Source of the DNA: Syntrophaceae bacterium
Lineage (GTDB): Bacteria > Desulfobacterota > Syntrophorhabdia > Syntrophorhabdales > WCHB1-27
Length of the DNA: 10,478 nucleotides
Reading direction: 5' to 3'
Assembly (NCBI GenBank): GCA_003165115.1
Contig: PLSJ01000408.1
Span: 880 to 11,357 of the forward strand
Shown piece by piece: positions 1-10,022 of the stretch; position 1 is the first letter of the stretch, and the number at the start of each line of letters is the position of its first letter. Made by a program: the position numbers and the translations under genes. Below the pieces are notes generated by a model, which was not told where the DNA came from, made no database searches, and saw only the letters and a program-made list of their open reading frames with translations.

Positions 1-61
1 CGTGGCGTAGTGCTTGGACGGCAGCCATGGTCGGCACCGAATGCAGCGACATAGTTATTGT

Positions 62-90
62 TTGCAAAATGGGACGTTTTGTGGCACTAT
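62..90 (+). promoter_or_regulatory. possible promoter of the abiE-mod-res operon
   Basis: TTGCAA at 62-67 matches four of six -35 consensus bases. It lies 17 bp before CACTAT at 85-90, which matches only three of six -10 bases. The position, about 30 bp before the GTG start of the first gene, suits an operon promoter. The weak -10 makes this a tentative call, and no other better-spaced pair was seen in bases 1-120. Confidence 0.25.
65..81. repeat. inverted repeat overlapping the putative operon promoter
   Basis: CAAAA at 65-69 and TTTTG at 77-81 form a perfect 5-bp inverted repeat with a 7-base centre, lying in the -35/-10 spacer of the proposed promoter. Studied AbiEi antitoxins repress their own operon by binding inverted repeats upstream of abiEi, so this is a candidate operator. 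The arms are short, and chance occurrence cannot be excluded. Confidence 0.2.
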
Positions 91-120
91 CTGCATACGC
101 CAACTTTGTAAGGGGTAGAA

Positions 121-933
121 GTGGATAACGATAAACACCGCGCTGTCACGGCGGATTTACCCGGATGGGTCGACGTGAGACAATCGCGAGGGCTCTATTT
201 TTTTGTCCGGGAGGAAGCCCTAAGCGACCTGAAGATGACGGAAATGGCTTTCCGGAAGTCCGTCTCTCGTCTCGCCGACAAAGGCCGGGTCGTGAGAATT
301 CACAGCGGGTTTTATTGCATCATCCCTCTCGAGTATGAGGCATCGGGCCTGATCCCTCCTGAATGGTTCATCGATGACCTGATGGCCCACATCGGACAAC
401 CCTATTACGTGGGTCTTCTCAGCGCCGCCGTATTGCACGGCGCAGGACACCAGCAACCACAGCAGTTCCAGGTGGTGACCACAAAAGCCCTACGGGAAAT
501 ACGGACGAGGCGTCTTTCCATCCGGTTCTTCGTAAAGAAAAGACACTCAGGGACGAAGCTGTCCCGCATAAAGGCGCACACCGGCTATCTCGCCGTTTCC
601 ACCCCGGAAGCAACGGCCATCGACCTTATCAGGTACGCACGGTTCCTGGGCGGATTGGACAGGGTCCTCACGGTTTTGCAGGAACTGGCGGAAACCATGA
701 CTGCCGCGGGACTCGTCGAGGCAGCGGTTGCGGACGGGAACGTGGCTTTCGCGCAGAGATTGGGGTGGTTACTGGAGAAGGTGGGGTTTTCCGGGCTGAC
801 CGAGCTCACCCGGTGGATAAATAAAAAGAAGCCGTTCCCGACAAGGCTCGAACCTTCGTTGCCCGCAAAGGGGGCCATTCTGGACAGCCGTTGGAAGCTC
901 ATCATCAACGGCAGCGTAGAGGGAGATCTGTGA
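121..933 (+). CDS. abiEi: AbiEi-family type IV antitoxin / transcriptional regulator
   Basis: This 270-aa protein is recognised as the antitoxin and autorepressor of the AbiE abortive-infection pair. In studied AbiE systems AbiEi does not bind the toxin protein; it counteracts toxin activity and represses the operon by DNA binding. The first 65 or so residues look like the winged-helix domain, ending in a K-G-R-V-V-R-I-H-S-G-F-Y stretch. The family signature F-I-D-D-L-M (about 84-89), then Y-Y-V-G-L-L-S-A-A (95-103), H-G-A and H-Q-Q-P-Q-Q-F follows. The C-terminal half is the helical AbiEi domain, and the end (W-K-L-I-I-N-G-S-V-E-G-D-L) matches the usual family terminus. The start is GTG, chosen because AGGGG at 111-115 is well spaced before it. 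The stop overlaps the next start by 4 bp (GTGA), implying translational coupling to the toxin. The gene looks intact. Confidence 0.88.
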   Translation: MDNDKHRAVTADLPGWVDVRQSRGLYFFVREEALSDLKMTEMAFRKSVSRLADKGRVVRIHSGFYCIIPLEYEASGLIPPEWFIDDLMAHIGQPYYVGLLSAAVLHGAGHQQPQQFQVVTTKALREIRTRRLSIRFFVKKRHSGTKLSRIKAHTGYLAVSTPEATAIDLIRYARFLGGLDRVLTVLQELAETMTAAGLVEAAVADGNVAFAQRLGWLLEKVGFSGLTELTRWINKKKPFPTRLEPSLPAKGAILDSRWKLIINGSVEGDL

Positions 934-1735
934 TCCCGGGAGCGGACATTATCGCCTGGAGACATGTTGCTCCCTGGGTATCCGATGCCCAGGTTGAACA
1001 GGACCTTATCATGAGCAGAGCGCTCGTGGCGATATTCGGGAATGAATTCCTTGCCGGGCAGCTCGCCTTCAGAGGCGGAACAGCCCTCAACAAGCTCTAC
1101 TTCAAACCTCCGAGGAGGTACTCGGAAGATATCGACCTGGTCCAGACCGAGCCAGGCCCTATCGGGCCCATCCTCGATGAACTTCAAAGGGTCTTGAACC
1201 CTTTTCTTGGCGTACCGAGGCGAAAACAGGCTGAAGGGACCTCTACGCTGACCTACCGCTTCGAATCGGAAGGCCCTCCCGCGGTACCCCTGCGGCTCAA
1301 AGTGGAAATCAATACAAGGGAGCACTTCACCGTCTGCGGGTTTCAAAAGGTATTCTTTGAAGTACGATCCCGGTGGTTCACCGGCTCCTGTGCGATCAAC
1401 ACCTTCTGCCTTGAGGAACTGCTTGCCACAAAGACCCGCGCCCTTTACCAAAGGCGCAAGGGTAGAGACCTTTTTGATCTCTGGCTCGGTCTTACCGAGA
1501 ACGGGGCCGACCCGGAGGAGACCGTGAGGGTTTTCAAACAGTACATGGAAAAAGAAGGGAACGCGGTAGGAGTCCAGGAATTCGAGAAGAATCTCCTCGA
1601 TAAGCTGAATCACCAGGGCTTCACCAGCGACCTGACGTCGCTTCTCATTGCCGGCACGGCATACGATCCGACGACGGCGGTTGTCGTTATTCAAAACGAA
1701 ATTATCGCGAGGATCGACCAAAAAGAGGACGACCT

Positions 1736-1739
<4 letters not shown>
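930..1739 (+). CDS. abiEii: AbiEii-family nucleotidyltransferase toxin
   Basis: This 269-aa protein is an AbiEii/AbiGii-type toxin of the DNA polymerase-beta-like nucleotidyltransferase (NTase) fold. Characterised AbiEii proteins bind nucleotides, and relatives such as MenT modify tRNA acceptor ends and halt growth; the target here is unknown. The active-site motif is visible: R48-G-G-T51 followed by S65-E-D-I-D69, with D67 and D69 as expected metal ligands. E126 in L-K-V-E-I-N could be a third acidic residue. Conserved downstream positions are K168 (A-T-K-T-R) and the R-D-L-F-D segment (179-183). I chose GTG at 930 over an in-frame TTG at 891. It gives the classical 4-bp overlap with the antitoxin stop and has GAGGGAG just upstream, and residues before it are out-of-family arginine-rich sequence. 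The stop overlaps the methyltransferase ATG by 4 bp (ATGA). All catalytic residues appear present, so it should be active. Confidence 0.87.
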
Positions 1740-4996
<3,257 letters not shown>

Positions 4997-4998
4997 GG

Positions 4999-7900
4999 AT
5001 GGCGGCCATGGCGAAGCGACGCTCCTCCCGATCATCAACGACCGGCCTCTTTCCCGAGACGCGGCCCATGCGGTTCGATGAGAGGCTTGTCCTCAACCAA
5101 TGGATGCTATCGCTTTTCGAGCGACAGGACTTCGAGGGCTTGGCCAAACAGCTCAAATCAACCGACCTTGAGGGCCTTGACGAGAATAACGTCCACAAGT
5201 TCCTCCACCAGGTCAGGCTGCTCTGGGAGTTTCCGGCCTTTCCCGGTGACACGCTCCTCGGCTACGATCAAAACATTGTGCGCCATACCCTACGACTGAG
5301 CGAGAAGCGGGACCAACCCATCCGATGGAAATATTTCCAATGGCTGTCGCTTCTCTTCACGGAGATATACCTGGACCGCTTCTTCCGCGACCCCGGCAGG
5401 CTGCTCTCCGACCTGAACGCCCATGTCGCCCGGTTCAACATCGACAAAACCCCGAAGGACCAGGTCCCCGCCTTTGAGCCGGGAGACTTAACCAAAATCG
5501 CCTTCTGGAGCGCCACGGGCAGCGGCAAGACCCTGCTCATGCACGCGAACATTCTCCAGTATCGCCACTATTTGGACTTGCACGGACAGGGCCGGAATCT
5601 GAACCGGATCCTCCTGCTCACGCCGAATGAGGGCCTTTCCCGGCAGCACCTCATTGAATTTCAGGCCGCGGGCCTTGATGCTGCCCTCTTCTCGAAGGAC
5701 GGCGCCAGTCTGTTCTCCGGCCGCGACATCGAGATCATCGACATCCACAAGCTGCGCGAAGAGATGGGCGAGAAAACGGTCGCCATCGATGCCTTCGAGG
5801 GCAACAATCTGGTGCTCGTCGATGAGGGGCACCGTGGGGCGAGCGGCACCGAAGTCGGGCGCTGGATGCAGGCGCGGAACCGGCTTTGCGAGAACGGGTT
5901 TTCATTCGAGTATTCGGCCACTTTCGGCCAGGCCATGAAGGGGAAGAGCGGGCTGGAGAAGCAGTATGCAAAGCGCATCCTCTTCGACTACTCGTACAAG
6001 TATTTCTACAAGGACGGCTTCGGGAAGGACTACCGCATCCTGAACCTCGCCGACGACAGCGACGAGGAGAAACGGCAGCTCTACCTGACTGCGTGTCTGC
6101 TTGCCTTCTACCAACAACAGAAGCTTTACCGGGACAAAGCATCCGAGTTCCGGCCATTCCTTTTGGAAAGCCCGCTGTGGGTATTTGTCGGCGGTACGGT
6201 AAATGCGGTCCGTAGCGAGAAGGGCCGTAAAGTTTCCGACGTGGTGGACATATTGCGCTTCCTCGGCGAATTCGTGAAGGACAGAGGGCAAAGCGTTCAG
6301 TTGCTCCAGAGGCTCACGAGCGGCAAGCCCGGTCTGCTCGACCAGCATGGCAAGGAGATCTTTGCAACGGCCTTCTCGTACCTCGCCAAGCTGGGGTTCG
6401 CTCCGGACGAAACTTACGACGACATTCTGCGCCTGTTGTTCAACTCCCCCGCGCAAGCCGCCCTCCACGTCGAGAACCTGAAAGGGGCGGACGGCGAGAT
6501 TGCCTTGAGGCTCGGCGAGAATGAACCCTTCGGACTCATCAACGTCGGTGACGCACAGGCCCTGTGCAAGCTCTGCGAAGAGCAAGGCAACCTGTTGGTC
6601 GTGACAGAGAAGGAGTTTTCCGGATCACTTTTTGCCGGGCTCGACGATGGCGACTCGACGGTGAACGTGCTTATCGGTTCGAAGAAGTTCACTGAAGGCT
6701 GGAATAGCTGGCGGGTCAGCACGATGGGCCTCATGAATGTGGGCAAGTCCGAAGGTTCCGAGATCATCCAATTGTTCGGGCGAGGGGTGCGATTGAAAGG
6801 CTACGGAATGTGCCTAAAACGGAGCAGCCAGATTGAGCATACACCGAAACCGCCGCACATAGGGCTCTTGGAGACGTTGAACATCTTTGGCATCCGCGCG
6901 CAGTACATGCAGCAGTTTAAGGAGTACCTCGAAGACGAAGGTCTCCCGACCAATGAGGACCGGATCGAGTTCATCCTGCCCGTGGTGAAGAACCTCGACG
7001 GCAGGAAGCTGACCAGTGTCCGGCTGAAGGAAGGGGTGGACTTCAAGCGGCAAGGCCCCAAGCCGACGCTCGCCGACCCGCCCGAGCGGCTTCTCAAGCA
7101 GCCCGTGGTGGTCAACTGGTACCCAAAAATCCAGTCGCAGCAGAGCAAAGGTGTGACGCGCACCGACGATACAGCCGTGCTCGACGTTTGCGCATTCAAC
7201 GAGCGGCACCTCGCCTTTATGGACATGGGGGCCATCTGGTTTGAGTTACAGCGCTTCAAGAACGAACGCGCATGGTACAACCTGAATCTGCCCCGCGAAG
7301 CCATTTTGCCGCTCCTTCGGACGCCCGGCTGGTATCGCCTCTATATTCCGAAAGCCGAGATGGAGTTCTCCCGGTTCGACCGAGTGCGACGGTGGGAGGA
7401 AGTCGCCGTGGCTTTGCTCAAGAAGTACATCGACCGCTACTACAAGTATCAGAAGGCCGACTGGGAACAAGACCACCTCGAATATCACAATCTGCGGGAG
7501 GATGACCCTAATTTCTTCCATGAGTACCGGCTGCTCATCGAACAATCCCAGGACGCTATCGTTGAGAACCTCGGGAGGCTTAAGGACTTGCTTGAGAAGC
7601 GTTCCTTCGCCAAAGACTGGGAATTCGGCAACCTTCAGGCGCTATGGTTCGGACAGCACCTTTACCAGCCCCTTCTTCACTTCAAAAGTGATTTCATCGA
7701 GGTGAGCCCGGTATCATTAAATGACGGCGAGCGGGACTTCGTGCTCGATCTGCGGAACTTCTACGGGCAAAACACGGCCTTCTTCTCAAAAAGGGAACTT
7801 TACCTTCTCAGAAACATGAGCCGGGGGCGGGGCATCGGCTTCTTTGAGGCAGGGAACTTCTACCCGGACTTCATCGTCTGGCTCCTCGTGGGCGAAAAGC

Positions 7901-8187
7901 AGTACGTCACTTTCGTCGACCCCAAAGGCATCCGCAACCTGGAAGGGCCCGACGACCCGAAGATACGCTTTTACAAGTCGATCAAGGAGATCGAGGCCAG
8001 GCTGGATGACCCGAAGGTGATTTTGAACTCCTTCATCATCTCGAACACACCGTTCCGCGAGGTAGGTTGGTGGAGCGACGGCATTTCCAAGGAAAAGTTT
8101 ATGGAATCGCACGTCTTGTTCCAGAAAGACGACAGTGCTACGTACATCCAGACATTGTTGACGACAGCGGAGACGGACCGGGACTAA
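4999..8187 (+). CDS. res: type III-like restriction subunit: superfamily 2 helicase with C-terminal nuclease
   Basis: This protein of about 1062 aa is the restriction subunit partnering the upstream Mod. Type III Res proteins hydrolyse ATP to signal along DNA and cut away from the recognition site when bound with Mod. Helicase motifs counted from ATG 4999: Walker A A172-T-G-S-G-K-T178, motif II D275-E-G-H278, motif III S306-A-T308, and motif VI Q591-L-F-G-R-G-V-R598. Near the end, Y-P-D957-F...V-D974-P-K976-G fits a PD-(D/E)xK nuclease, with Asp in the place where type III enzymes usually carry Glu. The length is close to EcoP15I Res (about 970 aa) and no break is seen. The reading frame extends upstream to an ATG at 4933 inside mod. 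I prefer ATG 4999, 2 bp after the mod stop, or ATG 5008, since residues before them are arginine- and glycine-rich with no family character. The 2-bp junction implies co-translation with Mod. Confidence 0.9.
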   Translation: MAAMAKRRSSRSSTTGLFPETRPMRFDERLVLNQWMLSLFERQDFEGLAKQLKSTDLEGLDENNVHKFLHQVRLLWEFPAFPGDTLLGYDQNIVRHTLRLSEKRDQPIRWKYFQWLSLLFTEIYLDRFFRDPGRLLSDLNAHVARFNIDKTPKDQVPAFEPGDLTKIAFWSATGSGKTLLMHANILQYRHYLDLHGQGRNLNRILLLTPNEGLSRQHLIEFQAAGLDAALFSKDGASLFSGRDIEIIDIHKLREEMGEKTVAIDAFEGNNLVLVDEGHRGASGTEVGRWMQARNRLCENGFSFEYSATFGQAMKGKSGLEKQYAKRILFDYSYKYFYKDGFGKDYRILNLADDSDEEKRQLYLTACLLAFYQQQKLYRDKASEFRPFLLESPLWVFVGGTVNAVRSEKGRKVSDVVDILRFLGEFVKDRGQSVQLLQRLTSGKPGLLDQHGKEIFATAFSYLAKLGFAPDETYDDILRLLFNSPAQAALHVENLKGADGEIALRLGENEPFGLINVGDAQALCKLCEEQGNLLVVTEKEFSGSLFAGLDDGDSTVNVLIGSKKFTEGWNSWRVSTMGLMNVGKSEGSEIIQLFGRGVRLKGYGMCLKRSSQIEHTPKPPHIGLLETLNIFGIRAQYMQQFKEYLEDEGLPTNEDRIEFILPVVKNLDGRKLTSVRLKEGVDFKRQGPKPTLADPPERLLKQPVVVNWYPKIQSQQSKGVTRTDDTAVLDVCAFNERHLAFMDMGAIWFELQRFKNERAWYNLNLPREAILPLLRTPGWYRLYIPKAEMEFSRFDRVRRWEEVAVALLKKYIDRYYKYQKADWEQDHLEYHNLREDDPNFFHEYRLLIEQSQDAIVENLGRLKDLLEKRSFAKDWEFGNLQALWFGQHLYQPLLHFKSDFIEVSPVSLNDGERDFVLDLRNFYGQNTAFFSKRELYLLRNMSRGRGIGFFEAGNFYPDFIVWLLVGEKQYVTFVDPKGIRNLEGPDDPKIRFYKSIKEIEARLDDPKVILNSFIISNTPFREVGWWSDGISKEKFMESHVLFQKDDSATYIQTLLTTAETDRD

Positions 8188-8201
8188 CTATGCCTTGACC
8201 G

Positions 8202-8227
8202 CTCTCCTTTTTTGCTCAAGAGGAGGG
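8202..8227 (+). promoter_or_regulatory. hairpin sequestering the ribosome binding site of the next gene
   Basis: CTCTCCTTTT at 8202-8211 can pair with AAGAGGAGGG at 8218-8227 (10 pairs, two of them G-U), leaving a 6-base loop. The downstream arm contains the whole AGGAGGG Shine-Dalgarno sequence for the ATG at 8232. The structure could make translation of the 92-aa gene conditional, or coupled to ribosomes finishing res 44 bp upstream. There is no T-run after the stem, so it is not a standard terminator. Confidence 0.35.
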
Positions 8228-8231
8228 AAGA

Positions 8232-8510
8232 ATGAAGAAAGTTCCTGCAAGCCTCGCTCTGCAGATTCAGGGCGAAGGGACCGATGACAATGAGCACCCA
8301 ACATGCTCGTGGCGGATGGCGATTACGACCGTGAGGGAGCTTAATGAAATAATCATCGATAGTTCCGCAGAGTTCGACTCCGCGGATGAGGCGATCGAGG
8401 ACGCTACGGAATGGAGCAGACTACTTAATATCAAGATTGACGGCCCCCACAACGGAGAGGAAACCCAGAGGGCACTCGACCGTCGCTCTAGTCGTCGAAA
8501 GGGTTTTTGA
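8232..8510 (+). CDS. small hypothetical protein downstream of res
   Basis: This 92-aa protein is not one I recognise. The N-terminal two thirds are acidic, including a predicted helix around residues 46-64 (E-F-D-S-A-D-E-A-I-E-D-A-T-E-W). The C-terminal 20 residues are basic (R-R-S-S-R-R-K). No signal peptide or membrane segment is visible. The start is well supported by a strong AGGAGGG (8221-8227) five bases before ATG. It lies 44 bp after the restriction subunit with no clear terminator between, so it may be read through from the defence operon. The acidic body could suggest a small accessory or inhibitor protein, but there is no motif to support a function. Confidence 0.6.
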   Translation: MKKVPASLALQIQGEGTDDNEHPTCSWRMAITTVRELNEIIIDSSAEFDSADEAIEDATEWSRLLNIKIDGPHNGEETQRALDRRSSRRKGF

Positions 8511-8567
8511 CGGCTCGCGGAGTGACTTTGGATGACGATAGGAGAACTCAATTCGGCCTCGCCACAC

Positions 8568-8581
8568 CACAAATAGTTGTG
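8568..8581. repeat. inverted repeat in front of the 54-aa gene
   Basis: CACAA at 8568-8572 and TTGTG at 8577-8581 are perfect 5-bp arms around ATAG. The element lies at or just upstream of the expected -35 region of the promoter proposed at 8603-8608, so it may be a repressor site. The stem is too short to call as a terminator of the upstream gene, although TCTTTT follows it. Confidence 0.25.
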
Positions 8582-8602
8582 TCTTTTGCCCCCTATCTTT
8601 GA

Positions 8603-8608
8603 TAGAAT
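8603..8608 (+). promoter_or_regulatory. -10 element of a possible leaderless promoter
   Basis: TAGAAT, inside GATAGAATAC, matches five of six -10 consensus bases. A transcript starting about 7 bases downstream would begin at 8615-8616, on the ATG of the 54-aa gene. That gene has no visible ribosome binding site, so a leaderless message is a consistent reading. The -35 is poor; TTGTGT at 8577-8582 would be 20 bp away. Confidence 0.35.
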
Positions 8609-8615
8609 ACGGCTC

Positions 8616-8780
8616 ATGCAAGACCAGGCCAGCGAAAACATTCCGAAAGAAACACTTCTTCAAATGATCGAGAAACTTCTCCGTTCCGATCTTGATCTCG
8701 ACTTTCTCCTCAAGCTTGAGCAGCGAGAGATCGAGCAGCTTGTTGCCGCCATAAGGGAAAGAGTAGACGGAAACCGGTGA
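8616..8780 (+). CDS. small hypothetical helical protein
   Basis: This predicted 54-aa protein is not recognised. After a polar N-terminus it is almost wholly amphipathic helix: L-L-Q-M-I-E-K-L-L-R, then D-F-L-L-K-L-E-Q-R-E-I-E-Q-L-V-A-A-I-R-E-R. A short helical hairpin or dimerising protein is plausible. ATG 8616 is preferred over an in-frame TTG at 8577 because the TTG lies upstream of the -10 box. No Shine-Dalgarno sequence precedes either. It is followed by a GC-rich hairpin at 8782-8802. Being short, it could be spurious, but the regular heptad-like hydrophobic pattern argues for a real protein. Confidence 0.5.
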   Translation: MQDQASENIPKETLLQMIEKLLRSDLDLDFLLKLEQREIEQLVAAIRERVDGNR

Positions 8781-8781
8781 C

Positions 8782-8802
8782 GCGGCGAGCCTCCATCGCC
8801 GC
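8782..8802 (+). terminator. GC-rich hairpin after the 54-aa gene
   Basis: GCGGCGA at 8782-8788 pairs perfectly with TCGCCGC at 8796-8802 around a 7-base loop, starting one base after the stop codon of the 54-aa gene. There is no T-run on either side, so it is not a classical intrinsic terminator. It separates two converging reading directions, where a transcript end would be expected. Confidence 0.3.
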
Positions 8803-8821
8803 CAAGGTCGGTGGTTCGCGC

Positions 8822-9165
8822 TTACACGTCGCTCTTCCTCACCCCGGACGGACGCCACGCCGGGGAGATAACCTTATGATCCTTTTCCTCGCTGGTCGTT
8901 GACGCAAAGGTGATCGAGTGCTCCCCGAACTTGTCGTTGACGGCATCCATGGCCTTTGCCATGGCTGCCATTTTTTCCGGTCAGCGTCTCGAAAAGAGAG
9001 CCATCGGGTCATCGTCTTTCACACAAGGGCCGAAAGGGAGACTTCGAAGAGTCGCACGCTTTTGCGGAGGCGTGTCCCAACGACGATGGCGACTACGCAA
9101 CGATAAATCTCGCCGGCGTCATAGGTGGGGAATGATTGGCAAGGCGAATAGTTCCCGCAAGCGCC
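8822..9165 (-). pseudogene. decayed C-terminus of a Y-family DNA polymerase (DinB/UmuC type)
   Basis: Reading the minus strand ending at TAA 8824-8822, an in-frame segment of about 50 residues runs from 8980. It includes M-A-K-A-M-D-A-V-N-D-K-F-G-E-H, then I-T-F-A-S, then V-I-S-P-A-W-R-P-S-G. This closely resembles the C-terminal tail of DinB/UmuC-type translesion polymerases (compare the D-x-x-N-x-x-x-G and S-P-R/A-x-x-x motifs of UmuC). A TGA at 8983-8981 interrupts it. In another minus frame upstream (about 9133-9020) comes P-T-Y-D-A-G-E-I-Y, then R-K-S-V-R-L-F-E-V-S-L-S-A-L, resembling the end of the little-finger domain. A third frame near 9165-9130 gives I-R-L-A-N-H-S. At least two frameshifts are therefore needed. 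The palm and catalytic parts are absent, so this is a non-functional remnant. It lies downstream of, and on the same strand as, the XRE repressor at 9238, possibly once its cotranscribed partner. The 5' boundary is uncertain. Confidence 0.6.
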
Positions 9166-9237
9166 CTGTTTGACACCTCGGCGCCCAAGATAGGAAAGGG
9201 CATGGCGGCCACCTCAGGGCAACGAACGTTTCCGGGA

Positions 9238-9552
9238 TTAGCGGCAAATGGCGTTCAGCACCTTGGCTGCGAGCCGTAGCTTTATCTCGTCGCCCTCGGC
9301 GATGAGCCCGGCGACGAGTTGCGCCAGTTCTTTCGGTTCAAGCTCGTAATTGAAGAGGTCGGGAACACCAACCTTCAATGAATCCGCCAGCCTGACGAGA
9401 ACAGCAAGGGTAGGATTTGCCTTTCCCCTCTCTATGGCGCTCAAATATTTCGAGTTGATAGAGATCTTTTCTGAGAGCTCTTCCTGGGACATGCCCCGGG
9501 CCCGTCTAAGGGTCTTGATCTGCTTGCCCATCATTTTTCTCACGTCTGCCAT
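9238..9552 (-). CDS. XRE/Cro-family helix-turn-helix repressor
   Basis: This is a small DNA-binding regulator of 104 aa. The HTH_3 domain occupies about residues 6-63: M-G-K-Q-I-K-T-L-R-R-A-R-G-M-S-Q-E-E-L-S, then N-S-K-Y-L-S-A-I-E-R-G-K-A-N-P-T. This is the standard Cro/C1 recognition pattern with the conserved Q-E-E-L and I-E-R-G. The remaining 40 residues are helical (L-E-P-K-E-L-A-Q-L-V-A-G-L) and probably dimerise. There is no peptidase (S24) domain, so it is not LexA- or CI-like. ATG 9552 is preferred; an in-frame GTG at 9558 would add two residues, and neither has a strong SD. It is divergent from two micro-ORFs across an intergenic region rich in AGACG boxes, the likely operator. Such proteins typically repress themselves and a divergent promoter. 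The gene looks intact, unlike the polymerase remnant behind it. Confidence 0.85.
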   Translation of the reverse strand: MADVRKMMGKQIKTLRRARGMSQEELSEKISINSKYLSAIERGKANPTLAVLVRLADSLKVGVPDLFNYELEPKELAQLVAGLIAEGDEIKLRLAAKVLNAICR

Positions 9553-9605
9553 GTGCACCCGCTGGAAAGTATCGAATTTCCAACGGGAAATGGAAACAAT
9601 CTATA

Positions 9606-9631
9606 AGACGTAATAATTCGTCTATGAGACG
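9606..9631. promoter_or_regulatory. triple AGACG box operator between divergent genes
   Basis: AGACG occurs at 9606-9610, its inverse CGTCT at 9619-9623 and AGACG again at 9627-9631. This makes two overlapping inverted repeats, with 8-base and 3-base centres. The first and third boxes sit in similar context (ATAAGACGTA and ATGAGACGTA). Multiple symmetric half-sites beside a divergent XRE gene are typical of Cro/C-protein-type operators. Binding by the 9238-9552 product is inferred from position only. Confidence 0.5.
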
Positions 9632-9634
9632 TAG

Positions 9635-9655
9635 TATAATGTAGACAGGTATAAT
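9635..9655 (+). promoter_or_regulatory. two perfect TATAAT boxes for the divergent transcript
   Basis: TATAAT occurs at 9635-9640 and again at 9650-9655 on the plus strand. Neither has a good -35. For the second, an 18-bp spacer puts GAGACG (9626-9631), one of the AGACG operator boxes, at -35. That arrangement suits a promoter controlled by a factor bound to the boxes. Starts near 9647 or 9662 would give a leader of about 40-55 bases before the ATG at 9701. Confidence 0.4.
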
Positions 9656-9700
9656 CGACGGGCGGGCCTCTTCCTGTGAGAAGTACCTAAACAGGTGTTC

Positions 9701-9823
9701 ATGGTCGGGGAGTATTATTCCACAAAGACGCACGCCCGTTCAGGACTCCATGGAGTTCTTGCAATTCCACAGCGTCGCAAGGCGGCGAAAAACGAGTTCT
9801 ATGCGATCAACGCCCAGCAATAA
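9701..9823 (+). CDS. possible 40-aa micro-ORF
   Basis: This ORF runs from ATG 9701 to TAA 9821-9823. The product is unrecognised, with a basic patch (P-Q-R-R-K-A-A-K-N) and no membrane segment. AGGTG at 9693-9697 is only three bases before the ATG, a marginal ribosome site. In its favour, it lies directly downstream of the two TATAAT boxes and its stop is 13 bp before the next start, as in a small operon. Alternatively it is leader sequence for the 52-aa gene. Confidence 0.3.
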   Translation: MVGEYYSTKTHARSGLHGVLAIPQRRKAAKNEFYAINAQQ

Positions 9824-9836
9824 AGGACTGGTAATC

Positions 9837-9995
9837 ATGGACTACGAGAGAATGTCCAACGCTGAGCTTTATGCCCTGTTGAAGGAAAAAATGCCGGCGG
9901 TCGCTGAGACAGTCGGAAAAGTCAGGGATTCCAACAGAGAAACGGTTATCGCCTTCCTGAGGTTTGTTCAAACACCCCAGGATAAACCTGTCTGA
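9837..9995 (+). CDS. small hypothetical protein, 52 aa
   Basis: The product is not recognised. It is predicted helical, with N-A-E-L-Y-A-L-L-K-E-K-M-P and then R-E-T-V-I-A-F-L-R-F-V as two amphipathic helices. It has no cysteines and no signal peptide. ATG 9837 is chosen over an upstream in-frame ATG (9750) because AAAGGA at 9822-9827 lies nine bases before it and the upstream extension overlaps another possible ORF. It is transcribed divergently from the XRE repressor and could be under its control. It converges on the minus-strand gene at the window edge, with only 18 bp between the stop codons. Confidence 0.5.
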   Translation: MDYERMSNAELYALLKEKMPAVAETVGKVRDSNRETVIAFLRFVQTPQDKPV

Positions 9996-10022
9996 TGCAA
10001 TATCTCGCACGGATCATTGCAT
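9995..10022. terminator. inverted repeat bridging two convergent stop codons
   Basis: ATGCAAT at 9995-10001 and ATTGCAT at 10016-10022 form a perfect 7-bp inverted repeat with a 14-base loop. The arms touch the stop of the plus-strand 52-aa gene and the stop of the minus-strand gene. The position suggests a bidirectional transcript end, but the stem is A+T-rich and the loop large, so it would be weak. Confidence 0.3.

Noticed and set aside
1..54. In-frame segment from the left edge ending in TAG, as a possible gene tail
   Set aside because: Only 17 codons are visible and no family can be recognised; it cannot be told from non-coding sequence.
891..929. TTG start that would extend AbiEii by 13 residues
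   Set aside because: The extra residues are arginine-rich and out of family; GTG 930 has a better ribosome site and the typical 4-bp overlap.
585..1721. Long minus-strand open frame (378 codons) opposite abiEi/abiEii
   Set aside because: It overlaps two recognised genes on the other strand, and its translation is low-complexity with no family motif; it is a by-product of GC-biased codons.
5902..6585. Minus-strand open frame (227 codons) and others opposite res
   Set aside because: They lie wholly inside the helicase gene, whose motifs are intact on the plus strand; the translations show no domain.
8910..9173. Plus-strand open frames across the polymerase remnant
   Set aside because: Their translations are arginine- and serine-rich with no ribosome site, and the minus strand of the same bases gives a recognisable polymerase tail.
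9673..9695. LexA-like CCTGT...ACAGG inverted repeat
   Set aside because: The half-sites are 13 bases apart, while the classical CTGT-N8-ACAG box has 8, so it is not a credible LexA site.
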